This document shows, in pieces, positions 15,625 through 24,665 of a stretch of DNA of 64,000 nucleotides. The notes under the pieces were generated by a model. It was given only the letters and a program-made list of their open reading frames with translations, had not been told where the DNA came from and did not search any database. The position numbers and the translations under genes were made by a program. Source of the DNA: Halobacillus litoralis (GTDB taxonomy: Bacteria > Bacillota > Bacilli > Bacillales > Halobacillaceae); the NCBI RefSeq assembly GCF_009856415.1, contig NZ_WMEZ01000010.1, positions 1 to 64,000 of the forward strand, given 5' to 3'. How positions within the stretch are numbered: the first letter of the stretch is position 1; each line of letters starts with the position of its first letter.

Positions 15625-16920
15625 TTGAGTTTAGCACTTATTGCTACGATAATTTTTGTACTTACACTCGTCTTTGTCATTTGGCAGCCCAAAAACCTTG
15701 GGATTGGCTGGTCCGCTTGTGCTGGGGCCATCCTCGCTTTGATTTTTGGTGTCGTCGATTTTCAGGACGTACTCGCTGTTACAGACATTGTCTGGAACGC
15801 GACGTTAGCCTTTATCGCCATCATCATTATTTCATTGATTCTAGATGAGATTGGATTTTTTGAATGGGCGGCTCTTCACATGGCTCGTGTAGCCAAGGGT
15901 GACGGGAAGCGTATGTTCGTTTATGTGACCTTGCTAGGAGCTGTGGTTGCTGCACTATTCGCAAATGACGGAGCGGCATTGATTTTAACGCCGATTGTTC
16001 TTGCGATGGTCAGAAATTTAAACTTTAAGGAAGCGATGATTCTGCCGTTCATTATGGCGAGTGGTTTCATTGCTGATACAACATCTTTGCCGCTGATCGT
16101 CAGTAACCTTGTGAACATTGTGTCTGCAGACTTCTTCGATATTGGATTTATAGAGTATGCGTCACGGATGATTGTTCCGAACTTGTTTTCACTCGCTGCA
16201 AGTATTCTTGTTTTGTTCTTATTTTTCCGTAAAAGTATTCCGGACAATTATGACTTATCTCAGTTGAAAAAGCCGAAAGAAGCGATCCAGGATGATAAGA
16301 TGTTCCGCATGTCGTGGGGCGTTCTTGCTGTTCTGTTGATCGGATATTTCGCAAGCGAGCCTTTGGGGATTCCTGTATCCATCATTGCCGGAATCGTCGC
16401 GATCTTTTTCCTATGGATGGCGAGAAGGAGTGCGGCTGTCCAGACAGGAGAAGTGATTAAAGGAGCGCCTTGGGCCATTGTTTTCTTCTCAGTCGGAATG
16501 TATGTCGTCGTTTACGGTCTTCGTAATGTCGGCTTGACCGATATCCTTGCAAATGTCATCCAGTACACAGCAGATCAAGGCTTGTTTACGGCGACCGTTT
16601 CCATGGGATTCATTGCGGCCATTCTCTCTTCCATCATGAATAACATGCCGACTGTAATGATTGATGCTCTTGCCATTGCTGACACGAATACGTCAGGAAC
16701 GATGAGGGAAGCACTCATTTACGCCAATGTTATCGGATCAGACCTCGGGCCGAAGATCACACCAATCGGGTCTTTAGCGACCTTGCTTTGGCTTCACGTT
16801 TTATCCATGAAAGGCTTCAAGATTTCATGGGGATACTATTTCAAAGTGGGAATCATCTTAACCGTACCGACCTTATTCATCACACTCGTCGGACTTTATT
16901 TATGGTTATTAATTCTATAA
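15625..16920 (+). CDS. arsB: arsenite efflux transporter ArsB
   Basis: A 431-residue ion-transporter (ArsB/NhaD superfamily) protein with 11-12 hydrophobic segments that extrudes arsenite and antimonite. Recognisable segments are [61 protein letters not shown] and [24 protein letters not shown]. The start is TTG 15625 with AGGGGGA 8 nt upstream, 12 bp after arsR. No arsA ATPase is present, so export is driven by the membrane potential. Confidence 0.95.
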   Translation: MSLALIATIIFVLTLVFVIWQPKNLGIGWSACAGAILALIFGVVDFQDVLAVTDIVWNATLAFIAIIIISLILDEIGFFEWAALHMARVAKGDGKRMFVYVTLLGAVVAALFANDGAALILTPIVLAMVRNLNFKEAMILPFIMASGFIADTTSLPLIVSNLVNIVSADFFDIGFIEYASRMIVPNLFSLAASILVLFLFFRKSIPDNYDLSQLKKPKEAIQDDKMFRMSWGVLAVLLIGYFASEPLGIPVSIIAGIVAIFFLWMARRSAAVQTGEVIKGAPWAIVFFSVGMYVVVYGLRNVGLTDILANVIQYTADQGLFTATVSMGFIAAILSSIMNNMPTVMIDALAIADTNTSGTMREALIYANVIGSDLGPKITPIGSLATLLWLHVLSMKGFKISWGYYFKVGIILTVPTLFITLVGLYLWLLIL

Positions 16921-16947
16921 TTTTTTCACAAAAAGGAGAAATGCTAC

Positions 16948-17370
16948 ATGTCTAACAAACCAGTCATCTATTTTCTATGCACAGGGAACTCTTGCCGCAG
17001 CCAAATGGCGGAAGGGTTCGGAAAGAAATATTTGAGCGATAAGTATGAGGTGAAATCAGCAGGGATTGAAGCGCACGGTTTGAACCCGAATGCAGTTAAG
17101 GCGATGAGCGAAGTCGATGTAGATATTAACGATCAAACATCGGACATCATCGACCCTGATATTCTGAACAATGCTGAATATGCGATTACTCTTTGTGGAG
17201 ATGCGAACGATAAGTGCCCGATGACGCCTCCACACGTTACTCGTTTCCACTGGGGATTCGATGATCCTGCGAAAGCGGAAGGTACGGAAGAAGAAAAGTG
17301 GGCCTTCTTCCAGCGTGTGCGTGACGAAATCGAAGCACGCATCCAGGATTTCGCTGAAACAGGTAAGTAA
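16948..17370 (+). CDS. arsC: arsenate reductase (thioredoxin-coupled)
   Basis: A 140-residue low-molecular-weight phosphatase-fold reductase turning arsenate into arsenite. The P-loop CTGNSCRS starts at nucleophile C11 (with C16), and the redox relay cysteines are C83 and C90 ([10 protein letters not shown]), as in B. subtilis ArsC (C10, C82, C89). The relay means it is recharged by thioredoxin, which fits the thioredoxin reductase gene that follows. AAAGGAG site 8 nt before ATG. Confidence 0.96.
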   Translation: MSNKPVIYFLCTGNSCRSQMAEGFGKKYLSDKYEVKSAGIEAHGLNPNAVKAMSEVDVDINDQTSDIIDPDILNNAEYAITLCGDANDKCPMTPPHVTRFHWGFDDPAKAEGTEEEKWAFFQRVRDEIEARIQDFAETGK

Positions 17371-17472
17371 AAACATCGGTAACGAAGCAAAATATAGTGG
17401 AAATAGGCATGACTCGCGGGAAATAGGGTTATACCTCTAAGGAGGAGACCTTTTGCTGAAGGAGGAGTTTGA

Positions 17473-18426
17473 ATGGCTTATAAATCCATTATTTTAGGCA
17501 CAGGCCCTGCCGGGTTGACGGCAGCTGTTTATTTAGCAAGGGCGGATATGGAACCGCTCGTCATTGAGGGACCGGAACCAGGCGGGCAATTGACGCTTAC
17601 GACGGAAGTTGAGAATTTTCCCGGCTTCCCCGATGGTATCATGGGGCCTGAGCTCATGGATAACATGAAAAAGCAGGCCGAACGCTTTGGCGCGACTTTC
17701 AAGCGTGGATGGGTGACTGATGTAGAGGTGGAAGAACGTCCATTCAAGCTTCAAGTCGATGGCTTAGGTGAAGTGGAGACGGAAACGTTAATCATTTCTA
17801 CCGGTGCCTCTGCAAAAATGCTCGGCATTCCAGGTGAAAAAGAAAACCTAGGAAAAGGTGTCAGCACATGTGCGACTTGTGATGGGTTCTTTTTCCGAGG
17901 GAAGAAAGTCGTCATCATCGGTGGAGGAGATTCCGCGATGGAAGAAGCGACCTTCCTTACGAAATTTGCGAGCGAAGTGCAAGTCATCCACCGTCGGCAT
18001 GAGCTCCGCGCATCGAAAATCATGCAGACACGAGCACAAGAGAATGATAAAGTGTCCTGGGCGCTGAACAAAACACCGGTCGAAATGGTGTCCGATGGCA
18101 TGAAAATCAGTGGCATTAAAGTTCAGGACAATGAGTCCGGAGAAGAAGAAATCATCGAGACAGATGGAATTTTTGTTGCCATCGGTCACAACCCGAACAC
18201 GGATTTCGTGAAAGGGAAACTGAACATGGATGAAAAAGGTTATATTCTCGTTGATCCCGGTACAACCAATACGAATATTCCAGGCATTTTCGCCTGTGGG
18301 GATGTACAGGATCAGAAATATCGCCAAGCCATTACAGCTGCAGGCACGGGCTGTATGGCAGCAATGGATACGGAGCGTTTCCTCGAAGGAGAAGCGACGA
18401 TTGACTGGAGCGAAAACTTATCTTAA
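17473..18426 (+). CDS. trxB: thioredoxin reductase-like protein of the ars operon
   Basis: A 317-residue FAD/NADPH oxidoreductase. N-terminal FAD motif GTGPAGLTAAVYLARA, redox-active C133-A-T-C136, NADPH motif GGGDSAMEEATFL and HRRHELRAS, C-terminal FAD motif GIFACGDVQDQKYRQ. Its place in the ars operon suggests it keeps thioredoxin reduced for ArsC; the cell very likely has another housekeeping TrxB elsewhere (not visible). Two AAGGAGGAG sites precede it, one for a 14-codon overlapping mini-ORF from TTG 17453. Confidence 0.9.
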   Translation: MAYKSIILGTGPAGLTAAVYLARADMEPLVIEGPEPGGQLTLTTEVENFPGFPDGIMGPELMDNMKKQAERFGATFKRGWVTDVEVEERPFKLQVDGLGEVETETLIISTGASAKMLGIPGEKENLGKGVSTCATCDGFFFRGKKVVIIGGGDSAMEEATFLTKFASEVQVIHRRHELRASKIMQTRAQENDKVSWALNKTPVEMVSDGMKISGIKVQDNESGEEEIIETDGIFVAIGHNPNTDFVKGKLNMDEKGYILVDPGTTNTNIPGIFACGDVQDQKYRQAITAAGTGCMAAMDTERFLEGEATIDWSENLS

Positions 18427-18435
18427 GACTCGAAT

Positions 18436-18472
18436 AAGCATCGATCTGTTCTTACAGGTCGGTGCTTTTTTG
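18436..18472 (+). terminator. ars operon terminator
   Basis: AAGCATCGATCTGT / ACAGGTCGGTGCTT imperfect stem plus six T. Confidence 0.85.
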
Positions 18473-18484
18473 TACCAGGAATAC

Positions 18485-18600
18485 GTTAGGTCACTTTGGA
18501 AGGGCGTTAGGGCACTTTCCCCTTGCGTTAAGTCACTTTCACTGGAATTAGGGCACTTTCAATGAAACGGGCACTGTACTCTCAGATTAGGTCACTTTCG
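18485..18600 (+). repeat. short tandem repeat, ~21 bp period
   Basis: Five units of TTAGGKCACTTTC-like sequence begin at 18485, 18506, 18527, 18547 and 18585. Spacings are 21, 21, 20 and 38 bp, with a degenerate GGGCACTG in the last gap. The conserved half is the TTAGG(T/G)CACTTT block, and the other half varies. No ORF runs through it. Lies between the ars terminator and the GNAT gene. Confidence 0.85.
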
Positions 18601-18674
18601 CCAAGGTTAATCCCTGAAGTATGGGCAGGTGATACAATGTAATCGTGAATGACCGAAAATAAGGGGGATGGAAG

Positions 18675-19442
18675 ATGAATCACGATTTGTTGAACAAGTA
18701 TCACATGGAGCTTCGAGTGAATGCACAAACGACGGGTTTTAGAAGAGAGGAAACGGCTCATGTGGTGCGTCACATCTCTGAATATGATGACCGGGGGTTT
18801 ATTCTTGCCTCTGCATTGACAGACCATAACGCAAGGTCCGTCATTCAGGCAGAGAAGGAGTATTTCAAACAAATAGGTCAGTCTTTTGAATGGAAGCTAT
18901 TCAGCTATGATACTCCTTCTAATCTAAAGGAACTGTTAATTGCAGAGGGATTTGAAGAAGACGAAGAGGAAGCATTGCTTGTCTTGGACCTGAATAAGGA
19001 TAAGAGTTTATTAAATAGGCAAATCCCTGTTGAGCTTAAAGAGATGACGGACGAGAACGGTGTGAAAGATATCGTCCACTTGATGGATGAGATTTGGCAA
19101 GATAAGCATGGGTCACTTGGTAAAAGGCTGTGGCAAGATAAGCAAAACCAACCGGATGAACTGTTTTTATATGGGGTTTATGATGGAAGTCAGCTTGTCA
19201 GTGGTGCATGGATGTACTTGGAGAAAGGCTCCTCCTTTGCTTCCTTATGGGGTGGTGCCACACAACCAGACTACCGTGGACGAGGGTACTACAAAGATCT
19301 TGTAGCGGCCAGGGCAAAGAAAGCACACGCGCACGGTTACTCTTTCCTTACGGTTGATGCGAGACCGATGAGCCGCCCCATATTAGAAAGACTCGACTTT
19401 CAGCTCCTTGCATACACCTATGGGATGCTTTCTCCTAAATAA
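18675..19442 (+). CDS. GNAT-family N-acetyltransferase
   Basis: A 255-residue protein. The acetyl-CoA binding motif A is in the C-terminal half (GGATQPDYRGRGYYKDLVAARAKKAHAHGYSFLTVDA, about residues 195-230) and the end PILERLDFQLLAYTYGM is typical of GNATs. The N-terminal ~90 residues look like a degenerate first GNAT-like half. Substrate unknown. GGGGGATGG precedes ATG 18675. Single-gene unit with terminator at 19469. Confidence 0.8.
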   Translation: MNHDLLNKYHMELRVNAQTTGFRREETAHVVRHISEYDDRGFILASALTDHNARSVIQAEKEYFKQIGQSFEWKLFSYDTPSNLKELLIAEGFEEDEEEALLVLDLNKDKSLLNRQIPVELKEMTDENGVKDIVHLMDEIWQDKHGSLGKRLWQDKQNQPDELFLYGVYDGSQLVSGAWMYLEKGSSFASLWGGATQPDYRGRGYYKDLVAARAKKAHAHGYSFLTVDARPMSRPILERLDFQLLAYTYGMLSPK

Positions 19443-19468
19443 TGGTGTACCAGGTCATACAGATAATG

Positions 19469-19497
19469 GAAAACCACCTTTCGAGGTGGTTTTTTAT
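19469..19497 (+). terminator. terminator
   Basis: AAAACCACCT-TTCG-AGGTGGTTTT plus T run, after the GNAT gene. A 19-bp motif at 19443-19461 precedes it. Confidence 0.9.
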
Positions 19498-19509
19498 TGT
19501 GGAAGTTTT

Positions 19510-19539
19510 TTGTGATAATAATCTGATAACTTATACAAT
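19510..19539 (+). promoter_or_regulatory. promoter of regulator-MFS-AraC operon
   Basis: TTGTGA (19510-19515), 18 bp, TACAAT (19534-19539). Confidence 0.55.
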
Positions 19540-19552
19540 ATATATTGAATTT

Positions 19553-19576
19553 ATCATTCTATAAATATAGAATGAT
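19553..19576. promoter_or_regulatory. perfect palindromic operator
   Basis: ATCATTCTAT-AAAT-ATAGAATGAT, 10-bp perfect arms around 4 bp, just downstream of the promoter and 17 bp before the regulator's ATG. A likely autoregulatory site for the ArsR-like protein encoded next. Confidence 0.75.
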
Positions 19577-19592
19577 TGCAAGAGGTGATGAA

Positions 19593-20642
19593 ATGGAAGT
19601 ATTTTCTATGAGTTCAAGAAAAAGAGAAACGTATCAGGTGGAAGTGAAGCATTCCCTTTTGTGGGAAGCGGCACTTGGAATCGCTGCTATCACGAACGAA
19701 CAGTTGCTGGACACGCTGGACTATACCGATAAACAATGGAAGACTCTTAAATCAACGTTGTCTAAGCAAATGTTGACTCATTTAGAAACGGTCCAGAAAA
19801 AGAACACTTGGAAAACAATCTTGCTTCTGCTTCATGAAAGGGACATGGATTCGGTTGAGGAATTCAATGATTTTATAAATGAATTAGATGAAGCGGAATT
19901 ACGTTACATCGCTATTCCTTATCTAGGGAAAGAGTATCAAGAAGATCGAAAGCTTGCTTCTCAAGGAAATCAGGAGGCTGTGGCGCGGCTTCAGGATGCA
20001 TCTAAAGATAATGCTTTTTATCCACGTTACATTGCCTACATAAGTCAGGTGGAAGTGAGTTACTTAAAGAACCATATCCAAGAGGTGATGACAGGGTGGT
20101 ATGAATCGGTGATCGAGCCGGATAAGGTGAAACTTAAAGGCATTCTAGAACGTGATGCTCTATTCAAGAATAAGCGGCTGGAGAAATTTGAAGCGGAGGA
20201 TTTTGTGGAATGGGCAACGCATGGGATTCGTTACGTACCGGAACCCAGTGTTTATAAAGTTATCATGATTCCTCATTTCATCTACCGTCCGTGGAATGTG
20301 GAAGCCGATATTGAAGGGACAAAAATCTTCTATTACCCTGTAGCCAATGAAAGCATCCATCCGAATGACCCGTATGTTCCGGATCAAATGCTCGTTCAGA
20401 AGTTCAAGGCGCTTGGAGATGAGAGTCGTTTACGTATGCTGAAGATTTTGATGGATGGAGGGCGCACCCTGAAGGAGATGACCGAGGAGATTGGGATGGG
20501 TAAAACAACCGTCTACCACCATTTGAAGTTGTTGAAATCCGCACGACTTATCGTCGCTTATGGTCCGCGTTATCACGTTAGCCCACGGGTGTGGGAAATG
20601 CTGCCGAAGGAACTGGAGTTATTTTTGGGAGAAGAAAAATGA
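19593..20642 (+). CDS. ArsR-like HTH regulator with large N-terminal domain
   Basis: A 349-residue protein. The last ~90 residues form an ArsR-type winged helix (QKFKALGDESRLRMLKILMDGGRTLKEMTEEIGMGKTTVYHHLKLLKSARLI). The first ~250 residues are an alpha-helical domain of the DUF5937 kind, presumably a ligand sensor. No Cys metal site is visible. ATG 19593 has a GAGGTGA site. The stop overlaps the MFS gene start (ATGA), so regulator and transporter are translationally coupled and the MFS substrate is a candidate effector. Confidence 0.83.
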   Translation: MEVFSMSSRKRETYQVEVKHSLLWEAALGIAAITNEQLLDTLDYTDKQWKTLKSTLSKQMLTHLETVQKKNTWKTILLLLHERDMDSVEEFNDFINELDEAELRYIAIPYLGKEYQEDRKLASQGNQEAVARLQDASKDNAFYPRYIAYISQVEVSYLKNHIQEVMTGWYESVIEPDKVKLKGILERDALFKNKRLEKFEAEDFVEWATHGIRYVPEPSVYKVIMIPHFIYRPWNVEADIEGTKIFYYPVANESIHPNDPYVPDQMLVQKFKALGDESRLRMLKILMDGGRTLKEMTEEIGMGKTTVYHHLKLLKSARLIVAYGPRYHVSPRVWEMLPKELELFLGEEK

Positions 20643-21880
20643 ACGGTACGGAAGTATGGCAGTCCAAGGAGAAAACGTCATTCAAGTCCAATCATCAGGC
20701 CTTACGTTTTATCGGAGGAAATCTAGTTTCCTTTTTCGGAGATCAGATCTATTTGATTGCGCTCCCTTTGATGGTGCTGGCTCTTACCGGTTCTCCTCTC
20801 AGTATGGGGATTGTTGCTGCGATTGAACGGGTACCAGTTTTGTTACAGCCGCTCGCGGGGGTGCTTGCTGATCGGCTGAATCGGAAGCGGATTCTACTCT
20901 TTTGTGACTTCTTCCGTTTTTTATTACTCGGGAGCATAGGGGTGTTGTTTCTTTATGGAATGATTACCATCCATGCTATCTACGCGGCGGCCTTCATGAT
21001 TGGTGTGCTTGGACAGCTTTATCAGACGTCTCAGTTTGCATCGATTCCGAAACTCGTAAGAAAGCAGGATCTCGACCTTATGAATTCACTGAATACAGGA
21101 ATGTTTCATACGGCGGTTTTCCTTGCTCCGGGTCTCGGCGGTTGGATTGTGGCCCTTTACAATCCCGGAGTCGGGATGATCTTAAATAGTCTTTCCTTCT
21201 TCATCGGTTTTCTGGTCGTTTGGAGTTTGCGGTTGGAAGCGGAGCGGATGCAAAGGGAAAAGCGTTCGTTCACCCAGGACATGAGGGAGGGGTTCCGCTT
21301 TGTGATTCGACAGAAACCTCTTCTCTATACAAATATCGCCATGTTTTTTTCTGTATTTGGTACAACTCTTTTTTTGACCATGTTGATCGTTCATTTGAAA
21401 GCTGAGATTGGTTTTTCAGGAATCTCGATCGGTTGGCTTCTTTCCATTGGCGGGTTAGGGGCTATTGGAGGAGCGGTGCTTTCTCCTATTCTCAGGACCA
21501 GGGTTGCTTATCGCACCCTATTGTTTGGGTGTGGCGCACTCGGAGGCCTTTCCATTATCCTGTTCAGCTTCTATCAATCTTTCCTTGCTCTAGCCCTTTT
21601 GAACGCTGTCGGAACGATTTGTGCTTCCATCAGCAGTCCATGTATTGTAACGTTAAGACAAAAGCTTTCGCCGGAACACTTACTAGGAAGGGTGCAGGCG
21701 ACAAGCCGGTTCATGACGTGGGCGTTGATGCCGGTAGCTGCTTTGGTGGCTGGTATCACCGGAGAATACATAAGCACAACCATGACCATCGCTATTGGCG
21801 GGAGTGTCTCCACCATCGCTTCTTTCATATACTTGCATCCTTCTTTGAAAAAGATAGATCGAGAGGAGGTGCCCCATTGA
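20639..21880 (+). CDS. MFS transporter (EntS/MFS_3-like)
   Basis: A 413-residue protein with about 12 membrane segments. Typical motifs are FGDQIYLIALPLMVLALTGSPLSMG and the loop 2-3 signature GVLADRLNRKRILLFCDFFRF. The MFS_3 subgroup includes enterobactin exporter EntS and macrolide exporters, so export of a small hydrophobic compound is a reasonable inference. The ATG overlaps the TGA of the upstream regulator, and its own TGA overlaps the TTG start of the AraC-type gene. Confidence 0.87.
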   Translation: MNGTEVWQSKEKTSFKSNHQALRFIGGNLVSFFGDQIYLIALPLMVLALTGSPLSMGIVAAIERVPVLLQPLAGVLADRLNRKRILLFCDFFRFLLLGSIGVLFLYGMITIHAIYAAAFMIGVLGQLYQTSQFASIPKLVRKQDLDLMNSLNTGMFHTAVFLAPGLGGWIVALYNPGVGMILNSLSFFIGFLVVWSLRLEAERMQREKRSFTQDMREGFRFVIRQKPLLYTNIAMFFSVFGTTLFLTMLIVHLKAEIGFSGISIGWLLSIGGLGAIGGAVLSPILRTRVAYRTLLFGCGALGGLSIILFSFYQSFLALALLNAVGTICASISSPCIVTLRQKLSPEHLLGRVQATSRFMTWALMPVAALVAGITGEYISTTMTIAIGGSVSTIASFIYLHPSLKKIDREEVPH

Positions 21881-22683
21881 TTTGGAGTCATGATCAAGGG
21901 TTAATCTTGAAACGGACGGATTATCTTGGAGAAAGGGATTGGCGGACGGATGATTGCTACAAGCTGATCTTTTCTCCCTTTGGAAAAGGTCTCTATCAGA
22001 CGCCCCAAGGGGATGTTTCAATAGAGCAAGAGGGGTTTCTTCTTTTCAATCCTTGCCATAAACATAAACAGCTTAGTGCGGCAAAGGAAAAGTTCCTTGT
22101 GGAAATTCGCCCGGAATTGTTACAGGAAGCGGTGACGGAGCGCTCTGCTACACGATCACAGGTCGAATTCGCTACGCTAAGTTATAAACACCCACACTTG
22201 AACCAGTGGGCTCATTTCGTGCGGGATTTCTTTTTCTACCAAAAGGGAGAGGGAGCGGATCTCTTTTTGGATCATAGTCTTACACAGCTCGCGGTTTTAT
22301 TGATGGAATATGGTCCAGGCTCTCATCAGGTAGAATGGCCGGTTGTTCACGGGCGGGAACCTGTTCACAGGGCAATGAACGCGATGAGAGAAAGCTATTC
22401 AGAAGCTTGGTCTCTAGATGCCATGGCTGCCGTCGCCCATATGAACAAGTATCAGTTTTCTCATGCTTTTAAAAAAGAGACCGGCTTCTCCCCTTATTCA
22501 TGGCTGCAGGTTTATCGACTCTTCCGAAGCCAGTCATCTTTGATGAATAAGGAGGATTCCGTATTATCCATTGCCTTGGAACATGGATTTTCCAGTATGA
22601 CGACATACAATCATCTATTTAAAAGAATCTATCAGAAAACGCCGACGCAGTTTCGAGAGTTTTATAAAATGAACCGTCGCTAG
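21877..22683 (+). CDS. AraC-family transcriptional regulator
   Basis: A 268-residue protein: N-terminal cupin-like sensor (about 1-150), then two HTH motifs (SLDAMAAVAHMNKYQFSHAFKKETGFSPYSWL and SVLSIALEHGFSSMTTYNHLFKRIYQKTPTQF), the last being the AraC signature. The start is TTG 21877, which overlaps the MFS stop and has GAGGAGGT 7 nt upstream; the open frame upstream of it is a shadow of the MFS gene. Its 3' end overlaps the convergent MFS gene by 69 bp. Confidence 0.88.
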   Translation: MIWSHDQGLILKRTDYLGERDWRTDDCYKLIFSPFGKGLYQTPQGDVSIEQEGFLLFNPCHKHKQLSAAKEKFLVEIRPELLQEAVTERSATRSQVEFATLSYKHPHLNQWAHFVRDFFFYQKGEGADLFLDHSLTQLAVLLMEYGPGSHQVEWPVVHGREPVHRAMNAMRESYSEAWSLDAMAAVAHMNKYQFSHAFKKETGFSPYSWLQVYRLFRSQSSLMNKEDSVLSIALEHGFSSMTTYNHLFKRIYQKTPTQFREFYKMNRR

Positions 22684-23850
22684 AAGCAGACAGGCCAAGA
22701 CGATCATCGCTCCGCTCGAAAACATCAGCCACTGGATGGGGATGTAGGCGGATAAAAACCCGTAAAGCATCAAGGAGAGCGTATTGGAAGCATATAAAAG
22801 GACAGCATTCGTGCTGAACGCTCTTCCCATTTTTTCTTCCGCAACATAAGACTGTATGATGAACACACGAGCAAGACTTGCCACCGGCATGCCGATGCCC
22901 ACGATAATACAACCGATGAAAAAGTGTCCCACGCCATAAAAGAAGCCGTAATAAGCGATTCCAGACCCCCAGATTGCAGCCCCGACGACATAATGGTAGA
23001 GCGAAAATCGTTTAATAAAAAAAGGAAGCACCATATTCGTAAGGATGACCGTAGCTCCGAAAACACCTTGAATCCCGCTGTACCACTCTTCACTTTTCGT
23101 GCTTACATCTTCAAGAGCTAACAGCAATCCTACCTGCCAAACCCAGGTATTGAGAAAAACCGTATAAAATGTAAAGAAAAACAGGTTCCGAATTGTGGAT
23201 TGTTCCACCATCCATAGAAAGAATTCTTTAATGGATAGAAAAATGAACCGAATCGTCTGTTTCTTCTTCAAAGGCTCCTCCAAGGTGAGTCGAGACAGAC
23301 AGTAAACGCTAATCAAATATGTGAAGGCATCCAAAGTGAAAAAGTGGATGACACCGACCGTGTTCAATAGAGTAATAGATATGAGTGGAGTTAGAATCGT
23401 TACCCCGCGTGTGATCGTGTCGTAGAGACTGTTAGCTGCTGACCGTTCGTCTTCTGTCGTTACCATTGGAAGAACAGCGCGGTGTGCAGGATTAAAAAAG
23501 CATCCGATCGTCTGTACTAAAAAACTGACGATGATCAATACGGGGTAGGTAAGCAGGGTGAAGCCATGTAAGAGGCTGATTGACAACAGGAGAGGCACAC
23601 GAAGCAAATCCAGCCGGATAAGTAATTTTTTACGTGGGAAAGAGTCAGCAACTACTCCGCCTATCAAACCGAAGAGCAAGTACGGCACGGTTTCGGCCAG
23701 TGCCACTCCAGTCGTATGGACGTTTGACCCTGTCATGTCATAAGCGAGGAAAAGAAAAGCCATCGCAGACAGCACATCTCCAAGCCTCGAAACACCTCCC
23801 CCCATCAAGTAATAGCGTATATTCTTTTGTTTCCATAAGGATCGATACAT
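22615..23850 (-). CDS. MFS transporter (MFS_3-like)
   Basis: A 411-residue permease with about 12 hydrophobic segments and the loop GGVVADSFPRKKLLIRLDLLRVP. Same broad subgroup as the exporter at 20639 but clearly a distinct protein. Encoded convergently, its last 23 codons overlap the AraC-type gene. ATG 23850 follows a GGAGG-like site. The AraC protein could regulate it, though no direct evidence is seen. Confidence 0.86.
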   Translation of the reverse strand: MYRSLWKQKNIRYYLMGGGVSRLGDVLSAMAFLFLAYDMTGSNVHTTGVALAETVPYLLFGLIGGVVADSFPRKKLLIRLDLLRVPLLLSISLLHGFTLLTYPVLIIVSFLVQTIGCFFNPAHRAVLPMVTTEDERSAANSLYDTITRGVTILTPLISITLLNTVGVIHFFTLDAFTYLISVYCLSRLTLEEPLKKKQTIRFIFLSIKEFFLWMVEQSTIRNLFFFTFYTVFLNTWVWQVGLLLALEDVSTKSEEWYSGIQGVFGATVILTNMVLPFFIKRFSLYHYVVGAAIWGSGIAYYGFFYGVGHFFIGCIIVGIGMPVASLARVFIIQSYVAEEKMGRAFSTNAVLLYASNTLSLMLYGFLSAYIPIQWLMFSSGAMIVLACLLLATVHFIKLSKLRRRFLIDSFK

Positions 23851-23881
23851 GAACTTTCCTCCTTTTTCAGTAAAGCACCCT

Positions 23882-24110
23882 ATTCTTGAAGACTCAGTTT
23901 CGAGATGTTTGTTGGAGTTTAGGGGCTCCGGTAAAACAGTTCGCTTTCCATGGGGCGGGCGGTGAGCCTCCTCACGCTACGCCTTCCGGGGTCTCACCTG
24001 TCCCACACGTCCCATAGGAGTCTCACCGTTCCCCACCACCCCTGACTTTCAATACGGCAAACGAACACCGAATATCTCGAAGCTGAGTCTTACACAATCC
24101 TGCCATATAC
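23882..24110 (+). repeat. dispersed repeat element, copy B
   Basis: Ends TTGAAGACTCAGTTTCGAGA and TCTCGAAGCTGAGTCTTACA are inverted repeats. Core GGTGAGCCTCCTCACG...CCGGGGTCTCACC forms the same nested hairpin as in copies C and E with a different apical stem. It fills the spacer between the MFS and Nudix genes; no gene is present. Confidence 0.85.
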
Positions 24111-24192
24111 TTGAATCTTAGCTCATTAGCTGTTCAGGTTCTTCATCAATATTGGTGAGTTTGTTAGCAAGATTTGGTGGTTTATTTGATAT

Positions 24193-24210
24193 ACTGAATA
24201 TTCAGAGTTA
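24193..24210 (+). promoter_or_regulatory. -10 box and palindrome before Nudix operon
   Basis: TATACT (24193-24198) followed by the perfect 12-bp palindrome CTGAATATTCAG region (24198-24210). No clear -35 box. Confidence 0.4.
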
Positions 24211-24221
24211 GGGGGCGTGAC

Positions 24222-24665
24222 ATGGACTATGTACAAAAAATAAGAAAAAAGATTGGTACACAGCCGCTTGTCGTTGCAGGATCCACGGTTCTCGTCGAGA
24301 ATGAGCAGGGTGAGCTGCTATTTCAGTATCGAAAGGATACAAAAGAATGGGGGCTGCCTGGAGGGGCTATGGAGCCTGGAGAGACCCTGGAGCAGACAGC
24401 GGTCAGGGAGCTGGAAGAAGAAACGGGACTTGTAGCTGGACACGTGAGGCAAGTCGCCACGTTTTCAGGGGAAGACTTTTTTTACCGGTACCCAAATGGG
24501 GATGAGGTTTATAATGTCATTGCTTGTTTTATAGCTTCCGAGATTCATGGAGAACTCAGAGTGAATTCCAAAGAAACGTTGGATTTGAGGTATTTCAGCC
24601 GTGACTCTCTCCCGCACAATAGTGATAAGAGGGCACGAATCATTCTGGAAAGGGTGAGCGGATGA
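24222..24665 (+). CDS. Nudix hydrolase
   Basis: A 147-residue protein with a full Nudix box GGAMEPGETLEQTAVRELEEETGL (about residues 47-70; G-x5-E-x7-RE-x2-EE-x-G). Nudix enzymes hydrolyse nucleoside diphosphates linked to other groups; the actual substrate is unknown. First gene of a three-gene operon; its last 4 bp overlap the nucleotidyltransferase start (GGATGAAG). Confidence 0.92.
   Translation: MDYVQKIRKKIGTQPLVVAGSTVLVENEQGELLFQYRKDTKEWGLPGGAMEPGETLEQTAVRELEEETGLVAGHVRQVATFSGEDFFYRYPNGDEVYNVIACFIASEIHGELRVNSKETLDLRYFSRDSLPHNSDKRARIILERVSG

Noticed and set aside
21433-21876. N-terminal extension of the AraC-type gene by 148 codons
   Set aside because: This part is an out-of-frame shadow of the MFS gene; TTG 21877 has the ribosome site and overlaps the MFS stop.
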